Assembly (NCBI RefSeq): GCF_001261915.1
Contig: NZ_CVRT01000030.1
Coordinates: forward strand, 96,577-160,576
Length of the DNA: 64,000 nt
From: Halorubrum sp. SD626R
GTDB taxonomy: Archaea > Halobacteriota > Halobacteria > Halobacteriales > Haloferacaceae
Direction of reading: 5' to 3'
The first letter of the stretch is position 1; each line of letters opens with the position of its first letter. The notes under the pieces are model-generated. The model searched no databases and was not told where the DNA came from. It saw only the letters and a program-made list of their open reading frames with translations. Below are positions 8,564 to 16,957 of the stretch, in pieces. Both the position numbers and the translations under genes were made by a program.

Positions 8564-9330
8564 GATTTCTGCCCATCTCACACACCACTATTTCAAGTGA
8601 AATACTAATCTAGTAGTACTGAACTGAGGAACAGTCCACAGTTTCAACTAAAACGTTGACACGTATTGCTCATATTGATTTGTAGTAGTTTGTACTTAGA
8701 GTGATTCTACGTATTGAGATCAGTATGCGTTACCCTTTGACTGCCTTGTTCTACTTCCACCCTCTACCTCAGTTTCTCGTCTTCACTTGCAAGAGTGGTG
8801 TGTCTCTGTCTTCCCACCCAATTCCGTGATCATACACCGACTTCGAAGTGAAGAGCCCTCTGTCGATATGAAATCTCAGATACCAAGACAGACACCCCGT
8901 CATCGAAATGAAATACCAAAACACTGTGTGCGAGCCCGTCCACGAGATTTCATCATGAGGAGTAGCAGCAGGTGCTTCGAAATGAAATGCTTGAACAAAA
9001 TACTAATACTGCCGTATTAGATGTTGAAGATTGGGTTTAGAGCAATCTTCGCTGTGGAAGAACCAAATTCATATCGAATATGGGGTGTGAGAGCTACCGA
9101 TATAATCTCTCGTTGTCCGCTCACAGTAGAAACGCCGTTTGTTTTCATATTATACATTCTCTTCATGAATTCTTTTTTATAGATATCTCTGACTGTATTG
9201 AACCCTGTCCCTATTAGGCTCACCTTCCAGTGGTTTCAATCTTAACCAACCAGTGGTAATCGAACCGCCAGCTGTTGGTTAAGAGTGAACGGAGTATATC
9301 GGCGGACAGAACGTGAAACACGGCCGCTGA
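8564..9330 (+). other. AT-rich gap without a supportable gene
   Basis: No frame looks like protein in this stretch. A 12-base element close to TCGAAATGAAAT occurs at about 8863, 8903 and 8977 at irregular spacing. Nothing resembling a CRISPR repeat, tRNA or origin was found. Confidence 0.4.
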
Positions 9331-9420
9331 AACGAGGAGCACCCATGGGAGTACATGACTTCTCACCGGTGTCATGGAAGTTGACTCCACCTCTGTACTG
9401 TGACGGTATCGCGCGTCAAT
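9331..9420 (+). repeat. Partial second copy of the decayed reader gene
   Basis: Bases 9331-9361 closely match 8456-8486 (AACGAGGAGCACCCATGGGA against AACGAGGAACACCTGTGGGA, both followed by GTACATGA). The similarity continues with gaps through CTCACCGGTGTCATGGAAGT against CTCACCGATGTTGAGGAAGT, up to the CCCATC/CAGCCATC end. It lies directly upstream of the PLD-helicase gene and suggests an ancestral duplication of the reader gene, or recombination next to it. Confidence 0.5.
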
Positions 9421-9543
9421 CCCAGCCATCACCTCACAGCCGACCAATCACCTCGCCAATTCTTATTGCCAGTCCTCCCAATCCACCAACAAATAGACTG
9501 GGACACGACGATCAACCTCGGCGGGTTCGGTAACTCCGCACAG

Positions 9544-11619
9544 ATGGAGTGGCAAACCGTCAAGAGCTGGAAGTCATTTACAAATTTCTTCGATGACGCG
9601 GTCCATATCGACGCAGTCACGTACTGTGAGTCACCCGAACTACTCCTCGAATTGTTTGATCAAGAGGGCTCCAGTCTGGAGACGATGGACGTCCTCGTCG
9701 GGGACAAAGATGAGTACCAGTCCGCCGTTGATGATGCCACGGTAGCGCGCCGACTTGAGCGATACTACGAGGAAGACAGGCTGACTGTCAGACTCAAAAA
9801 CCGAAAAGTCGTCCACTCCAAGCTGTATCGGATCGTTGAGGCCGACGATACAGTGACGCTCATCGCTGGAAGCGCGAATCTATCCTACAACAGCTGGAAA
9901 AACCAGACCAACAGCGTTGTCGTGTTCAACACAGAGGTCGGGAGCCAACTCGATCAACAGTTCACACAGTGGATCGATCACCACCGCGAGGAGTATGCTG
10001 ACACCATATTCATGGAGGACCTCGCGGCAGAGCTGGAAGAACTTGAGGATGAAGAAGAGGTTGAGCGCCGTATTGAGCTGTGGATAGACAACCGCAACAC
10101 ACAGCTCTCAGAACAGGGCGAGATCCACTCCAATGTTGGCCAAGAACTCGAAGCGTTAGGCGACGAGGTAGATCAGGTTGTGGGCGTGGCCGAAGACCCC
10201 GAAGAAGCAGATGAAGTCGTTAGCATTGATCCCGAGAAGATCGAATCCGACGATACTACGACCAACGGCGAGCAATCAGAAGCAGATCCAGTCGAAGGCA
10301 TTACTGCAGCAAAAACCCCAGAGTACTCAATCACTCTCTCGACGCAAGGATACGAAACCAACGGCTATCTCGACCAGATGGAAACCGATCTCAGGCGCCG
10401 CGGCGCAGATGTCGGCGCTGACGCAATCACAACACCCGTTGAGGGCTACACTAACTATCTTCAAACGCGGTATGACGTGCCGAAGATGTGGATAGACGAG
10501 GAGAATCACCGCGTCCATCTTCAGTACGGTGAACATCACCGTATCTTGACCGCAGACCACGATCCCGATCCAGACCTCCTCGACGCAGCCCTTGAGAATA
10601 TCGAGAACTACATCAAGACAATCGACCGCTGGGGTGAAACGAACAACCCAGAAGCTGTGAAAGCGCATCTCTACGAAGGCGTTCTCTACGGGCTCTGGGC
10701 GCCGTTCGTGAATCTGTACGCAGAGCAGTTCTACGGAAGCGTTACCCTCGATAATGCACTCCAATATCTCTACATCTTTGGCGAGTCCGACGCAGGGAAA
10801 GACAAGTTCACGGAGTTCGTGTTGCGGCTCATCTCTGATGACCTCGTTCGCGGTGGCGCAGACGCAGACGATGTCGGAAAGAACCAGATTCGATCGCTGC
10901 GGAACATCGATACGGTGTTCCCGTACGTCGTCTCCGACATTTCCAAGCAAAAAATCGAGCGTGTCGATACGCTGCGGAATTTCTGGCAAGACTCGTGGCA
11001 CCCATCAAATGAGGTCGCGTATCCGACGCTCATCTTCACGAGCAACGACTCTCGGCCGAATGACTGGTTCCGGAACCGAGCGAAGATGCTTCACTTCGAT
11101 GTCGCGTTCCCATCAAATCCCGAGGATGAGGGCTTCTACAAGGCGCAAGAAGACCTCAACACAATCCTCGATGCCCGCAACCCGATCTTCTCGTATGTGT
11201 CACGGCGCATCCTAACCGACGAGCGATATCTCGACGCTGGCGGAACTGTCGATGACGTTCGCCAGGTGTTTCTCGAATTTTACGACCGTGCTGACCGTGA
11301 TGTCCCACGATTCTTCCCGAAAGAGCCGGCCAACCGGAAGTACAACATTGGCAAGCGCAAGTGGAAGCAAGCCTACGAGCGGGGTGACGTAACGTTCGAC
11401 CGGCGGGAAAACCGGCTCATCGCCGAATTCGATCTTGAGCCACACGAACTCTACAGCTATCGGAAAACGCTCCCGACGAAAATGCGCCCAGAAAAGAGCG
11501 GTCGGAGCATCATTATCAAGAACCCAGACGGCTTCGAAGAATGGATCGACCTCGCTGAACTGAGTGAGAACAACGATACCGAATCATCACCAGGGTTCCT
11601 GGACCGCTTGCTGGGGTAA
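9544..11619 (+). CDS. PLD-family nuclease fused to SF3/D5-like helicase
   Basis: A 691-residue two-part protein starting at the ATG at 9544. The N-terminal 170 residues form a phospholipase-D-like nuclease half-site: VHSKLYRIV with His91 and Lys93, then GSANLS near 109, as in BfiI/NgoFVII-type nucleases; the Asp of a full HKD motif is not in place. An acidic coiled linker (about 165-260) follows. The C-terminal half resembles the D5/SF3 helicase ATPase: FGESDAGKDKFTEF near 412 is a Walker A whose usual Ser/Thr is Asp, FPYVVSDIS near 459 is the B-motif region, and FTSNDSRPNDWFRNRAKMLH (about 494-513) matches the sensor-1 Asn and arginine finger. It faces the mcrCB pair tail to tail. A defence nuclease powered by DNA translocation is inferred. 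An upstream in-frame start at 9400 lies over decayed sequence. Confidence 0.8.
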   Translation: MEWQTVKSWKSFTNFFDDAVHIDAVTYCESPELLLELFDQEGSSLETMDVLVGDKDEYQSAVDDATVARRLERYYEEDRLTVRLKNRKVVHSKLYRIVEADDTVTLIAGSANLSYNSWKNQTNSVVVFNTEVGSQLDQQFTQWIDHHREEYADTIFMEDLAAELEELEDEEEVERRIELWIDNRNTQLSEQGEIHSNVGQELEALGDEVDQVVGVAEDPEEADEVVSIDPEKIESDDTTTNGEQSEADPVEGITAAKTPEYSITLSTQGYETNGYLDQMETDLRRRGADVGADAITTPVEGYTNYLQTRYDVPKMWIDEENHRVHLQYGEHHRILTADHDPDPDLLDAALENIENYIKTIDRWGETNNPEAVKAHLYEGVLYGLWAPFVNLYAEQFYGSVTLDNALQYLYIFGESDAGKDKFTEFVLRLISDDLVRGGADADDVGKNQIRSLRNIDTVFPYVVSDISKQKIERVDTLRNFWQDSWHPSNEVAYPTLIFTSNDSRPNDWFRNRAKMLHFDVAFPSNPEDEGFYKAQEDLNTILDARNPIFSYVSRRILTDERYLDAGGTVDDVRQVFLEFYDRADRDVPRFFPKEPANRKYNIGKRKWKQAYERGDVTFDRRENRLIAEFDLEPHELYSYRKTLPTKMRPEKSGRSIIIKNPDGFEEWIDLAELSENNDTESSPGFLDRLLG

Positions 11620-11724
11620 TTCGTCTTATCCATCGATTAGCTAACCCCAAACCCACAGTAACTCAATAGACTACTGTAGAAGCTCACGGATGTCGTCGTG
11701 TATTGATTACGTAAAAAACACGAG

Positions 11725-13083
11725 CTATTGATCCAATACGTTCTTCAGAATATCAGGCAACGCCTCGTCGAGTTCTCCTGCCTGGAGAATAGTTATCGGT
11801 TCGTCTTCCTGTGCATCCACAGACGGCGTCTCTTGATCGAGATCCTGTACAACAAGAAGACCGTTCCACCCACTCCCGAAAATCTCCCCAGTACTCGTGT
11901 CCCGTCCAAAGACGTAGTCTTCGTTGATACGGAGAAATGCAAGATATTCGAGCGTCTCCTTGATCCCGGTTCGGATGGTTTCCTCGCGGGTACTATGCTT
12001 CACTTCGGCGATGAGATACTCATACGTGAGCGGGTCCTCAGATTGGACTTCGAGGACAATAACATCAGGACGGCCCGTGTGATTTTGGAAATTCTTCTGG
12101 AAGTACGCACTGGCAACGTCGCGTGCAGTTTGTTGAACGCGCTCGGCACGAGTGAGTTCGCGGTCCTCTGGCACGGTATCTGTACGGAAAGAGAGACCGC
12201 GATCACTGGCGGAGGTATCGTGGTACAACACAATCTCTTGACTGCCATCGATGCGAGCAATCTCTTGCCGTCCGCTCTTGATTGTTTGAAAGACGGGCGG
12301 TGTGTCTTGGAGGTCTTCGAGGGTGCCGATAAAACGGAAGAGGACGTAGAGCTCGAAGAGTCGGGCCTGATCGTCTGGGGTGATCGCAGTCTGATTAAGC
12401 AGACTCTGCAGCGCATCGGGATCCCCGTCGAAGAGCCGCTGGCGAGCTCGCAGCAGATCGGCAGCATCACGGTAGATTTCTTGCCGAGAGTTTTCGGCAG
12501 TTGTGAGCATTCGCTCGGTCGGTTCGTACGTTTTCGGGTCACGGATCCGCCGAACGTGGACGTTCCGTTCAACGGTGCGTTGGACATCATCGATGAGGTC
12601 AGTGTTCGCCTGCCACCGAGCGGTGACCCACTCGTAGTTGCCTTTCAGGTAGTCGTCAGCGTCACGCAACGTTGTGTAAATGATTGAGAGAAGCCGTTTG
12701 AGAACGATATTCTCGGGGATATCGTAGTCCTCGGAACGGTTTTCGGTGACGAAGAGTGAGCGGTCGTTCGGGTTGGTTGAGTACCGGGCTTTGACGGTTG
12801 AGCCCCAGTTGATGTGCCCGTCGATGCCGCCGCGTTGCGTCCGAGCCACGGTTTTGGTCTCGGTACGGACATTGCGCAAGCGCTGTGAAAGCTCCTCAAC
12901 GAATTCGACGACGTCGGGCTTGAGGATAAAATGCAAATCAAGGAGGAGCTCGTAATCTTCGAATCGCTCGTCGAGTCCGTCAAACGTGAGTGAGTTGGCG
13001 AGTTCGCGTTCGGGGAACCCGCCGTTCATGACGTACGCGAGAATATCTTGAGTGAGTCCGTCGACCAGGGCTTCGCGATTCAT
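11725..13083 (-). CDS. mcrC: McrC-like nuclease subunit of an McrBC system
   Basis: A 452-residue protein, the nuclease partner of the AAA+ protein upstream. The region around residues 85-120 (GGIDGHINWGSTVKARYS, then DIPENIVLKRLLSIIYTTL) is typical of McrC/DUF2357-like proteins. The PD-(D/E)XK core is visible as GRPDVIVLEVQ (Asp about 338) and YLIAEVKHS (Glu-x-Lys about 358-361). The start codon overlaps the stop of mcrB by four bases (ATGA), so mcrB is translated first and the two are coupled. McrBC systems cut DNA carrying modified bases. Confidence 0.85.
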   Translation of the reverse strand: MNREALVDGLTQDILAYVMNGGFPERELANSLTFDGLDERFEDYELLLDLHFILKPDVVEFVEELSQRLRNVRTETKTVARTQRGGIDGHINWGSTVKARYSTNPNDRSLFVTENRSEDYDIPENIVLKRLLSIIYTTLRDADDYLKGNYEWVTARWQANTDLIDDVQRTVERNVHVRRIRDPKTYEPTERMLTTAENSRQEIYRDAADLLRARQRLFDGDPDALQSLLNQTAITPDDQARLFELYVLFRFIGTLEDLQDTPPVFQTIKSGRQEIARIDGSQEIVLYHDTSASDRGLSFRTDTVPEDRELTRAERVQQTARDVASAYFQKNFQNHTGRPDVIVLEVQSEDPLTYEYLIAEVKHSTREETIRTGIKETLEYLAFLRINEDYVFGRDTSTGEIFGSGWNGLLVVQDLDQETPSVDAQEDEPITILQAGELDEALPDILKNVLDQ

Positions 13084-16034
13084 GAGTCACTGTCGAGTGT
13101 AACTTGCAGCATATCACGTGCGGCTGTTTCCAACAGTTCCCGGTCAATCATATCGGCAGTTCCCTCGTGACTGTTGATGTCAGTAATGTGCCGCACGATC
13201 TGGTCTCGTTTCGGGACACCTTCGAGTTGTGGGAAAATGTAGCTGATAACGGCATTGGTAACTCGGTTTGGGAGGGTTCCGTTGCCGGTGTCGTGGTGGT
13301 TGGTAATGTATCCGAGCATGTCTTTGACGATTGCGGGGCCGATTGCGCGATCCTCGACGGCTTGGTTGGTATGTTTCCAAACGAGCCCGACTGCGCGTCG
13401 TTCCTCGGGTGTCGGGTCAAGACCGTCCCAGGCAGCGACGTACTGCCGCATCCCGTCATCAAGAGCATCGAGTGCGTCATCATCGGTCCCTGCCGGGAGA
13501 GTTGGCGCTGGGATCCGAATGAACGCGAAGCGGCGCATGAACGCGTAGCTCATCTCATACAGCGACGTCTTGTCATAGGAATTCATGGTCGCGAAAATGT
13601 GCCACGAGTCAGGGACGAGATACTGGTAATCCGCGGGAGTGCCGTGGAGATGATCGGTGGTGAGCAGCTCGATTTCGTTGTTGTGTTTCGTGTATGGGAG
13701 TTGGACTGGTTGGCCCGAGAGCAGGGTGAAAAGTTGGCCAAATCCTTTGTCGATGTCGGCCCGGTTGAGCTCGTCAATAATAATCGGTTCGTTGGCCTGA
13801 ACACCTGTCTTTGTGTTTTTGAGACGGTTGAGAACGATCCCAGATGTGAACGCGAGGTCACCGCTCGTTTCCTCGTCAGTGGATTCGGTCGGCATATACC
13901 CGCCCACGGTGTCAAATGTAGACCAGTCGGCAGTGGCGGTCGTAACCTGGTACCCGCTGTATAGATGCGGGTAGTGGCGGGTGAGGTGGGCGGTGACTTG
14001 CTGGGCAATCTCGGTTTTTCCGGTGCCAGGTGGGCCGGTGAAAATGATGTGATCCCCGGCGCGGACAGCAGCCGTAATCTGGTCGGCAAGTTCGTTGGCA
14101 GACGGAACATCGTACGCCTCAGGAAACACGATACCAGAGAACGCATCCGGGTCGATTGTGCCTGAGAATTCAATTGTCGTTGCAATTGGCGACGACTCAG
14201 TTGTCGTGCCTACGAGTAGGTCAATGACGGCCTCACCACGACCGTACTCGGCATCATCGTCGAATGTGCTGATGAACTGTCGGCTTGGGAAGTGATTACC
14301 TGTCGCGTCATCACAGCGTTCGTTGACGGTGCCGATGGGGATACTCTCTCGTTGTAGTTGGGAGATGGCGTCAGTTAGTTCATGGACAGAGTCAGTTGCG
14401 TCTGGAAGGTCTGTCGCAACAGCAGCACCAGGGGTGAGGAAAAGTCGATCAAATGCAACACGGTATGGGTACGTTCGGGTATTGTGTATATCGTCGTACC
14501 ACCACTGCTCGTCTGCTTCGAAGTGGCTGCCCACGACCGCAATGCCGAAGACGAAGCCATCGGGCCGTGAAAGCTCAGGATGCATTGGTTCGCCCCCAGC
14601 GTGGAAGATGAGTACATCGCCGGGGTCCATGTTCGCCCACTGGGAGTGCTGTGTGTCTTCGAAGCCTAAGGCCCGATACTTGAGTGCCGTCACCCAGTAG
14701 TCTGCAGGTGCGGTCAATCCATAGATCGTCGGTTCCTCAGCTTGGATGTGCTGGACTAACGGGTCGGTCGGATGGTCGAACTGTTCGGACTCGTCTGGCT
14801 CTGTGTCGTTCGAATCTGTCCGTAGAGTTTCTACCCGTTCAGTGGAACCCACCCGGTCGAGGTGGGGAAGTGTGTCACCGATGGCGGTGCGTGCGGCGGC
14901 GCTGATGAGTTCGATGAAAGCGGGCGGAGCTTCGGTGAGGTACGCGCCTTGGTTGAGGTTCAGGTTCTTACTGTAGACAACGGTGTGGTCGTCACGGAGG
15001 TCATGGAGGACGTCTTCGTTAGCTTCTGTGAGTACCTCATCGACGTCGAGCGGGGTCGCAAATTCTTCATACTCGGTGAGTGGGACCCGGTACGCGGGAC
15101 GTTCGCCGGAACTGTACCCCATTTCTGATACGCCTTTGTTATCCCATTCGGTGTCTTCGAGACATGTCGTTTCCTCATACGTAGCTGCGGCCAGTGAGGC
15201 GGCGGTGAATGCGCGTTGATGCTGGTCAAGATGTAAGATGACGTCGCCTGGTTCCACGTCGGTCGCGTTGTCGTAGTACACGGAGCTCCCGCCGTCGGTC
15301 CTGGTTTGTGGACACCATAATGCGTCCCCAAGCCCCCATCCGTCGACGTCACGATCGTCACGGTTGTGGTAGCTTTTCTCGATCCAGACCGTCGGTTGGT
15401 CGCCGCTGTGTTGTGTTTTCGCCTGGTCTGCGTACGCTTCGAGTTCCGAGAAATGATCCGTGAGTCCACGGGAAGATTGCAGCTGGGATTTTAGCTCCAG
15501 ATAGTCGTCAAATTCTTCGAAGGTCCAGCGATTGATTGGGACTTCGGGTGTGAACGCTCCACCGATCAGTTCATCGAAGTTGAGGATCCAATTAACATCC
15601 CGGTGGTGAGTGTTGACTGAGTTTCGTGCGGTCGGTGGGAGCTCGCCGTACCGGTCACTCGGGTCTTGATAGGTGTAGTCGCTGTCGATGACACCGATTG
15701 CCCGTATCGTAGCCTTCCCCTGCCATTTGTCATCGGAACGGTAGCGAAGCCCGTTTTTGAGCACGATGATATCGCCGACCTGGGCTTCATGTGCGAATTT
15801 TCGGAGTTGTACTGCGGGATTTCGCGGGTGCACCGAGTCGCGGGCCGTCGTCGCATCAATAATCGCCTCATGAGATGTTAATGCAGAAATGTCAGTTGTG
15901 ACGTCCGACCATCCCATGCTAACGCTCCCTTCGCGTAAAAACAGGTTACACCACGTTTCATTATTGAACCCAACAATCCACGCCCGGCGTTCGGCCTGCT
16001 CACGATTGCCGTCGGCGGGAGACCCATTACTCAT
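13080..16034 (-). CDS. mcrB: McrB-like AAA+ GTPase/ATPase with multiple N-terminal reader-like domains
   Basis: A 984-residue protein. The C-terminal third is an McrB-type AAA+ domain with Walker A FTGPPGTGKTEIAQQV near residue 662, IIIDELNRADIDKGFGQLF near 750 (the McrB Walker B) and FATMNSYDKTSLYEMSYAFM near 812 (the MNxxD signature of McrB). The N-terminal two thirds appear to hold three EVE/ASCH-like modules: about 15-175 (opening WIVGFNNETWCNLF, AQVGDIIVLKNG), about 225-395 (VEPGDVILHLDQHQRAFTAA) and about 445-640 (YWVTALKYRALGF, MDPGDVLIFHAGG). Each has the EVE-type 'GD.I..H' strand pattern. Such domains bind modified bases in DNA. McrB proteins usually have one reader, so three is unusual. 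The module boundaries are my reading. Confidence 0.85.
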   Translation of the reverse strand: MSNGSPADGNREQAERRAWIVGFNNETWCNLFLREGSVSMGWSDVTTDISALTSHEAIIDATTARDSVHPRNPAVQLRKFAHEAQVGDIIVLKNGLRYRSDDKWQGKATIRAIGVIDSDYTYQDPSDRYGELPPTARNSVNTHHRDVNWILNFDELIGGAFTPEVPINRWTFEEFDDYLELKSQLQSSRGLTDHFSELEAYADQAKTQHSGDQPTVWIEKSYHNRDDRDVDGWGLGDALWCPQTRTDGGSSVYYDNATDVEPGDVILHLDQHQRAFTAASLAAATYEETTCLEDTEWDNKGVSEMGYSSGERPAYRVPLTEYEEFATPLDVDEVLTEANEDVLHDLRDDHTVVYSKNLNLNQGAYLTEAPPAFIELISAAARTAIGDTLPHLDRVGSTERVETLRTDSNDTEPDESEQFDHPTDPLVQHIQAEEPTIYGLTAPADYWVTALKYRALGFEDTQHSQWANMDPGDVLIFHAGGEPMHPELSRPDGFVFGIAVVGSHFEADEQWWYDDIHNTRTYPYRVAFDRLFLTPGAAVATDLPDATDSVHELTDAISQLQRESIPIGTVNERCDDATGNHFPSRQFISTFDDDAEYGRGEAVIDLLVGTTTESSPIATTIEFSGTIDPDAFSGIVFPEAYDVPSANELADQITAAVRAGDHIIFTGPPGTGKTEIAQQVTAHLTRHYPHLYSGYQVTTATADWSTFDTVGGYMPTESTDEETSGDLAFTSGIVLNRLKNTKTGVQANEPIIIDELNRADIDKGFGQLFTLLSGQPVQLPYTKHNNEIELLTTDHLHGTPADYQYLVPDSWHIFATMNSYDKTSLYEMSYAFMRRFAFIRIPAPTLPAGTDDDALDALDDGMRQYVAAWDGLDPTPEERRAVGLVWKHTNQAVEDRAIGPAIVKDMLGYITNHHDTGNGTLPNRVTNAVISYIFPQLEGVPKRDQIVRHITDINSHEGTADMIDRELLETAARDMLQVTLDSDS

Positions 16035-16189
16035 GAGAAATGGGTTACGACGCCTATGTCATATAACACATGATTCTGCTAAACAAACTTTCTGAGCCAG
16101 TGACTACCGTCTGAGGTCACAAACTCACAGTTCAGAGCGTGGTAGTGCTCTCAGGGAAACGAAGAGAGTATTTCGGCTGTGTCTGTGGG

Positions 16190-16552
16190 TTAGTCCCGCT
16201 GCCAGGATTCGAGTTCCGCAGTCATGTCTGCAGCCGTGTCCTCATCGAACCGGGTTTCATTAGCGGTCATTTTCTCATCCACTGCGTCAGCAAGGTCAAT
16301 GTCGAGCTGTGTTGCAAGCGCAATCGAATAAATCACCACGTCAGCGAGTTCCTCTTTGACTCGGCCGTGGAGTTCGGTGTCAGCTTGCACTGTTTCAGAT
16401 GGATGGTTGTCGTGCCAGAGAAAGAGTTCCAACAGTTCGTTTGCTTCAATGCTGATCGCTTCAGCGAGGTTTTTCGGTGTGTGAAACTGGTCCCAATCAC
16501 GGTCTACGATAAATGATTTGTACCGGTCAGTGAACTCATCGAAGTCAGTCAT
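16190..16552 (-). CDS. MazG-like nucleotide pyrophosphohydrolase
   Basis: A 120-residue protein of the all-alpha NTP pyrophosphatase superfamily. The metal-binding motifs are visible as EANELLELF (ExxE) in the first helix pair and KEELADVVIYSIALA (ExxxD) in the second. The usual opening FHTPKNLAEAISIEANE is present. These enzymes hydrolyse dCTP, dUTP or damaged NTPs to NMP plus pyrophosphate. The gene lies about 155 bases upstream of mcrB on the same strand but is separated by a gap that could hold a promoter, so a role with McrBC is possible but not shown. Confidence 0.9.
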   Translation of the reverse strand: MTDFDEFTDRYKSFIVDRDWDQFHTPKNLAEAISIEANELLELFLWHDNHPSETVQADTELHGRVKEELADVVIYSIALATQLDIDLADAVDEKMTANETRFDEDTAADMTAELESWQRD

Positions 16553-16724
16553 CTACCGCTAGTCCCCTGTGGAGGAGTATCAAATTTCGGTGGTAACTCC
16601 ATTATCCGGTCGCTGATAGAGTGAGTTTGGATAGCGCGTGGTGTCTGAAGAGAGCCAATTAATTAGGTACTGACCCAAGGTGATCAGAGATATATCAAGT
16701 AGATTGCTGTTCGGCTCCGGCAGC

Positions 16725-16809
16725 TTACTCTAACCGCCAAGTGTTGCTCAACACGTTGTTCTTATAATCTGTCCCACCAGTTGTGGGAATCCCGATATGG
16801 TAGAGCTGG
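16725..16809 (-). pseudogene. C-terminal relic of the nuclease-like gene at 33.4 kb
   Basis: On the minus strand QLYHIGIPTTGGTDY, then KNNVLSNTWRLE and a stop, can be read. The intact gene at 33416-34654 ends QLYHLGVVTTGGTDDKEAV-LDNEWGLEHAVSLPT, so the match spans about 27 residues and includes the near-terminal position. Only this C-terminal fragment survives in the otherwise non-coding 16.56-16.93 kb stretch. Confidence 0.65.
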
Positions 16810-16957
16810 TTTTATACGGTGAACCGAGAGCGTGATGTAAGCGGCAGCAACACCGATACGGTCAATCACGGAGCTTGCCGACGCTACCGTATACAGGCGA
16901 GCGGTTCAACACATCCATGTCATCGGATACTTGTGCGCGAGAACGCTATCGAATGCA

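Noticed and set aside
8863..8990. Three copies of TCGAAATGAAAT-like sequence, considered as CRISPR repeats
   Set aside because: The element is only about 12 bases and spacing is irregular (about 40 and 74 bases). There are no cas genes, and it does not match known haloarchaeal CRISPR repeats.
9017..9223. Minus-strand open frame of 68 codons in the AT-rich gap
   Set aside because: No family, no promoter and AT-rich composition; likely chance.
10327..11001. Minus-strand open frame opposite the PLD-helicase gene (224 codons)
   Set aside because: No domain, Cys/Val-rich composition unlike haloarchaeal proteins, fully inside the SF3-like gene.
11728..12687. Long plus-strand open frame opposite mcrC (319 codons)
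   Set aside because: It lies entirely within the conserved McrC frame and has no recognisable domain; it is explained by the codon bias of the true gene.
16741..16758. GTGTTGCTCAACAC inverted repeat as an operator or terminator
   Set aside because: It lies inside the translated relic (VLSNTW) and is better explained as part of that former gene.
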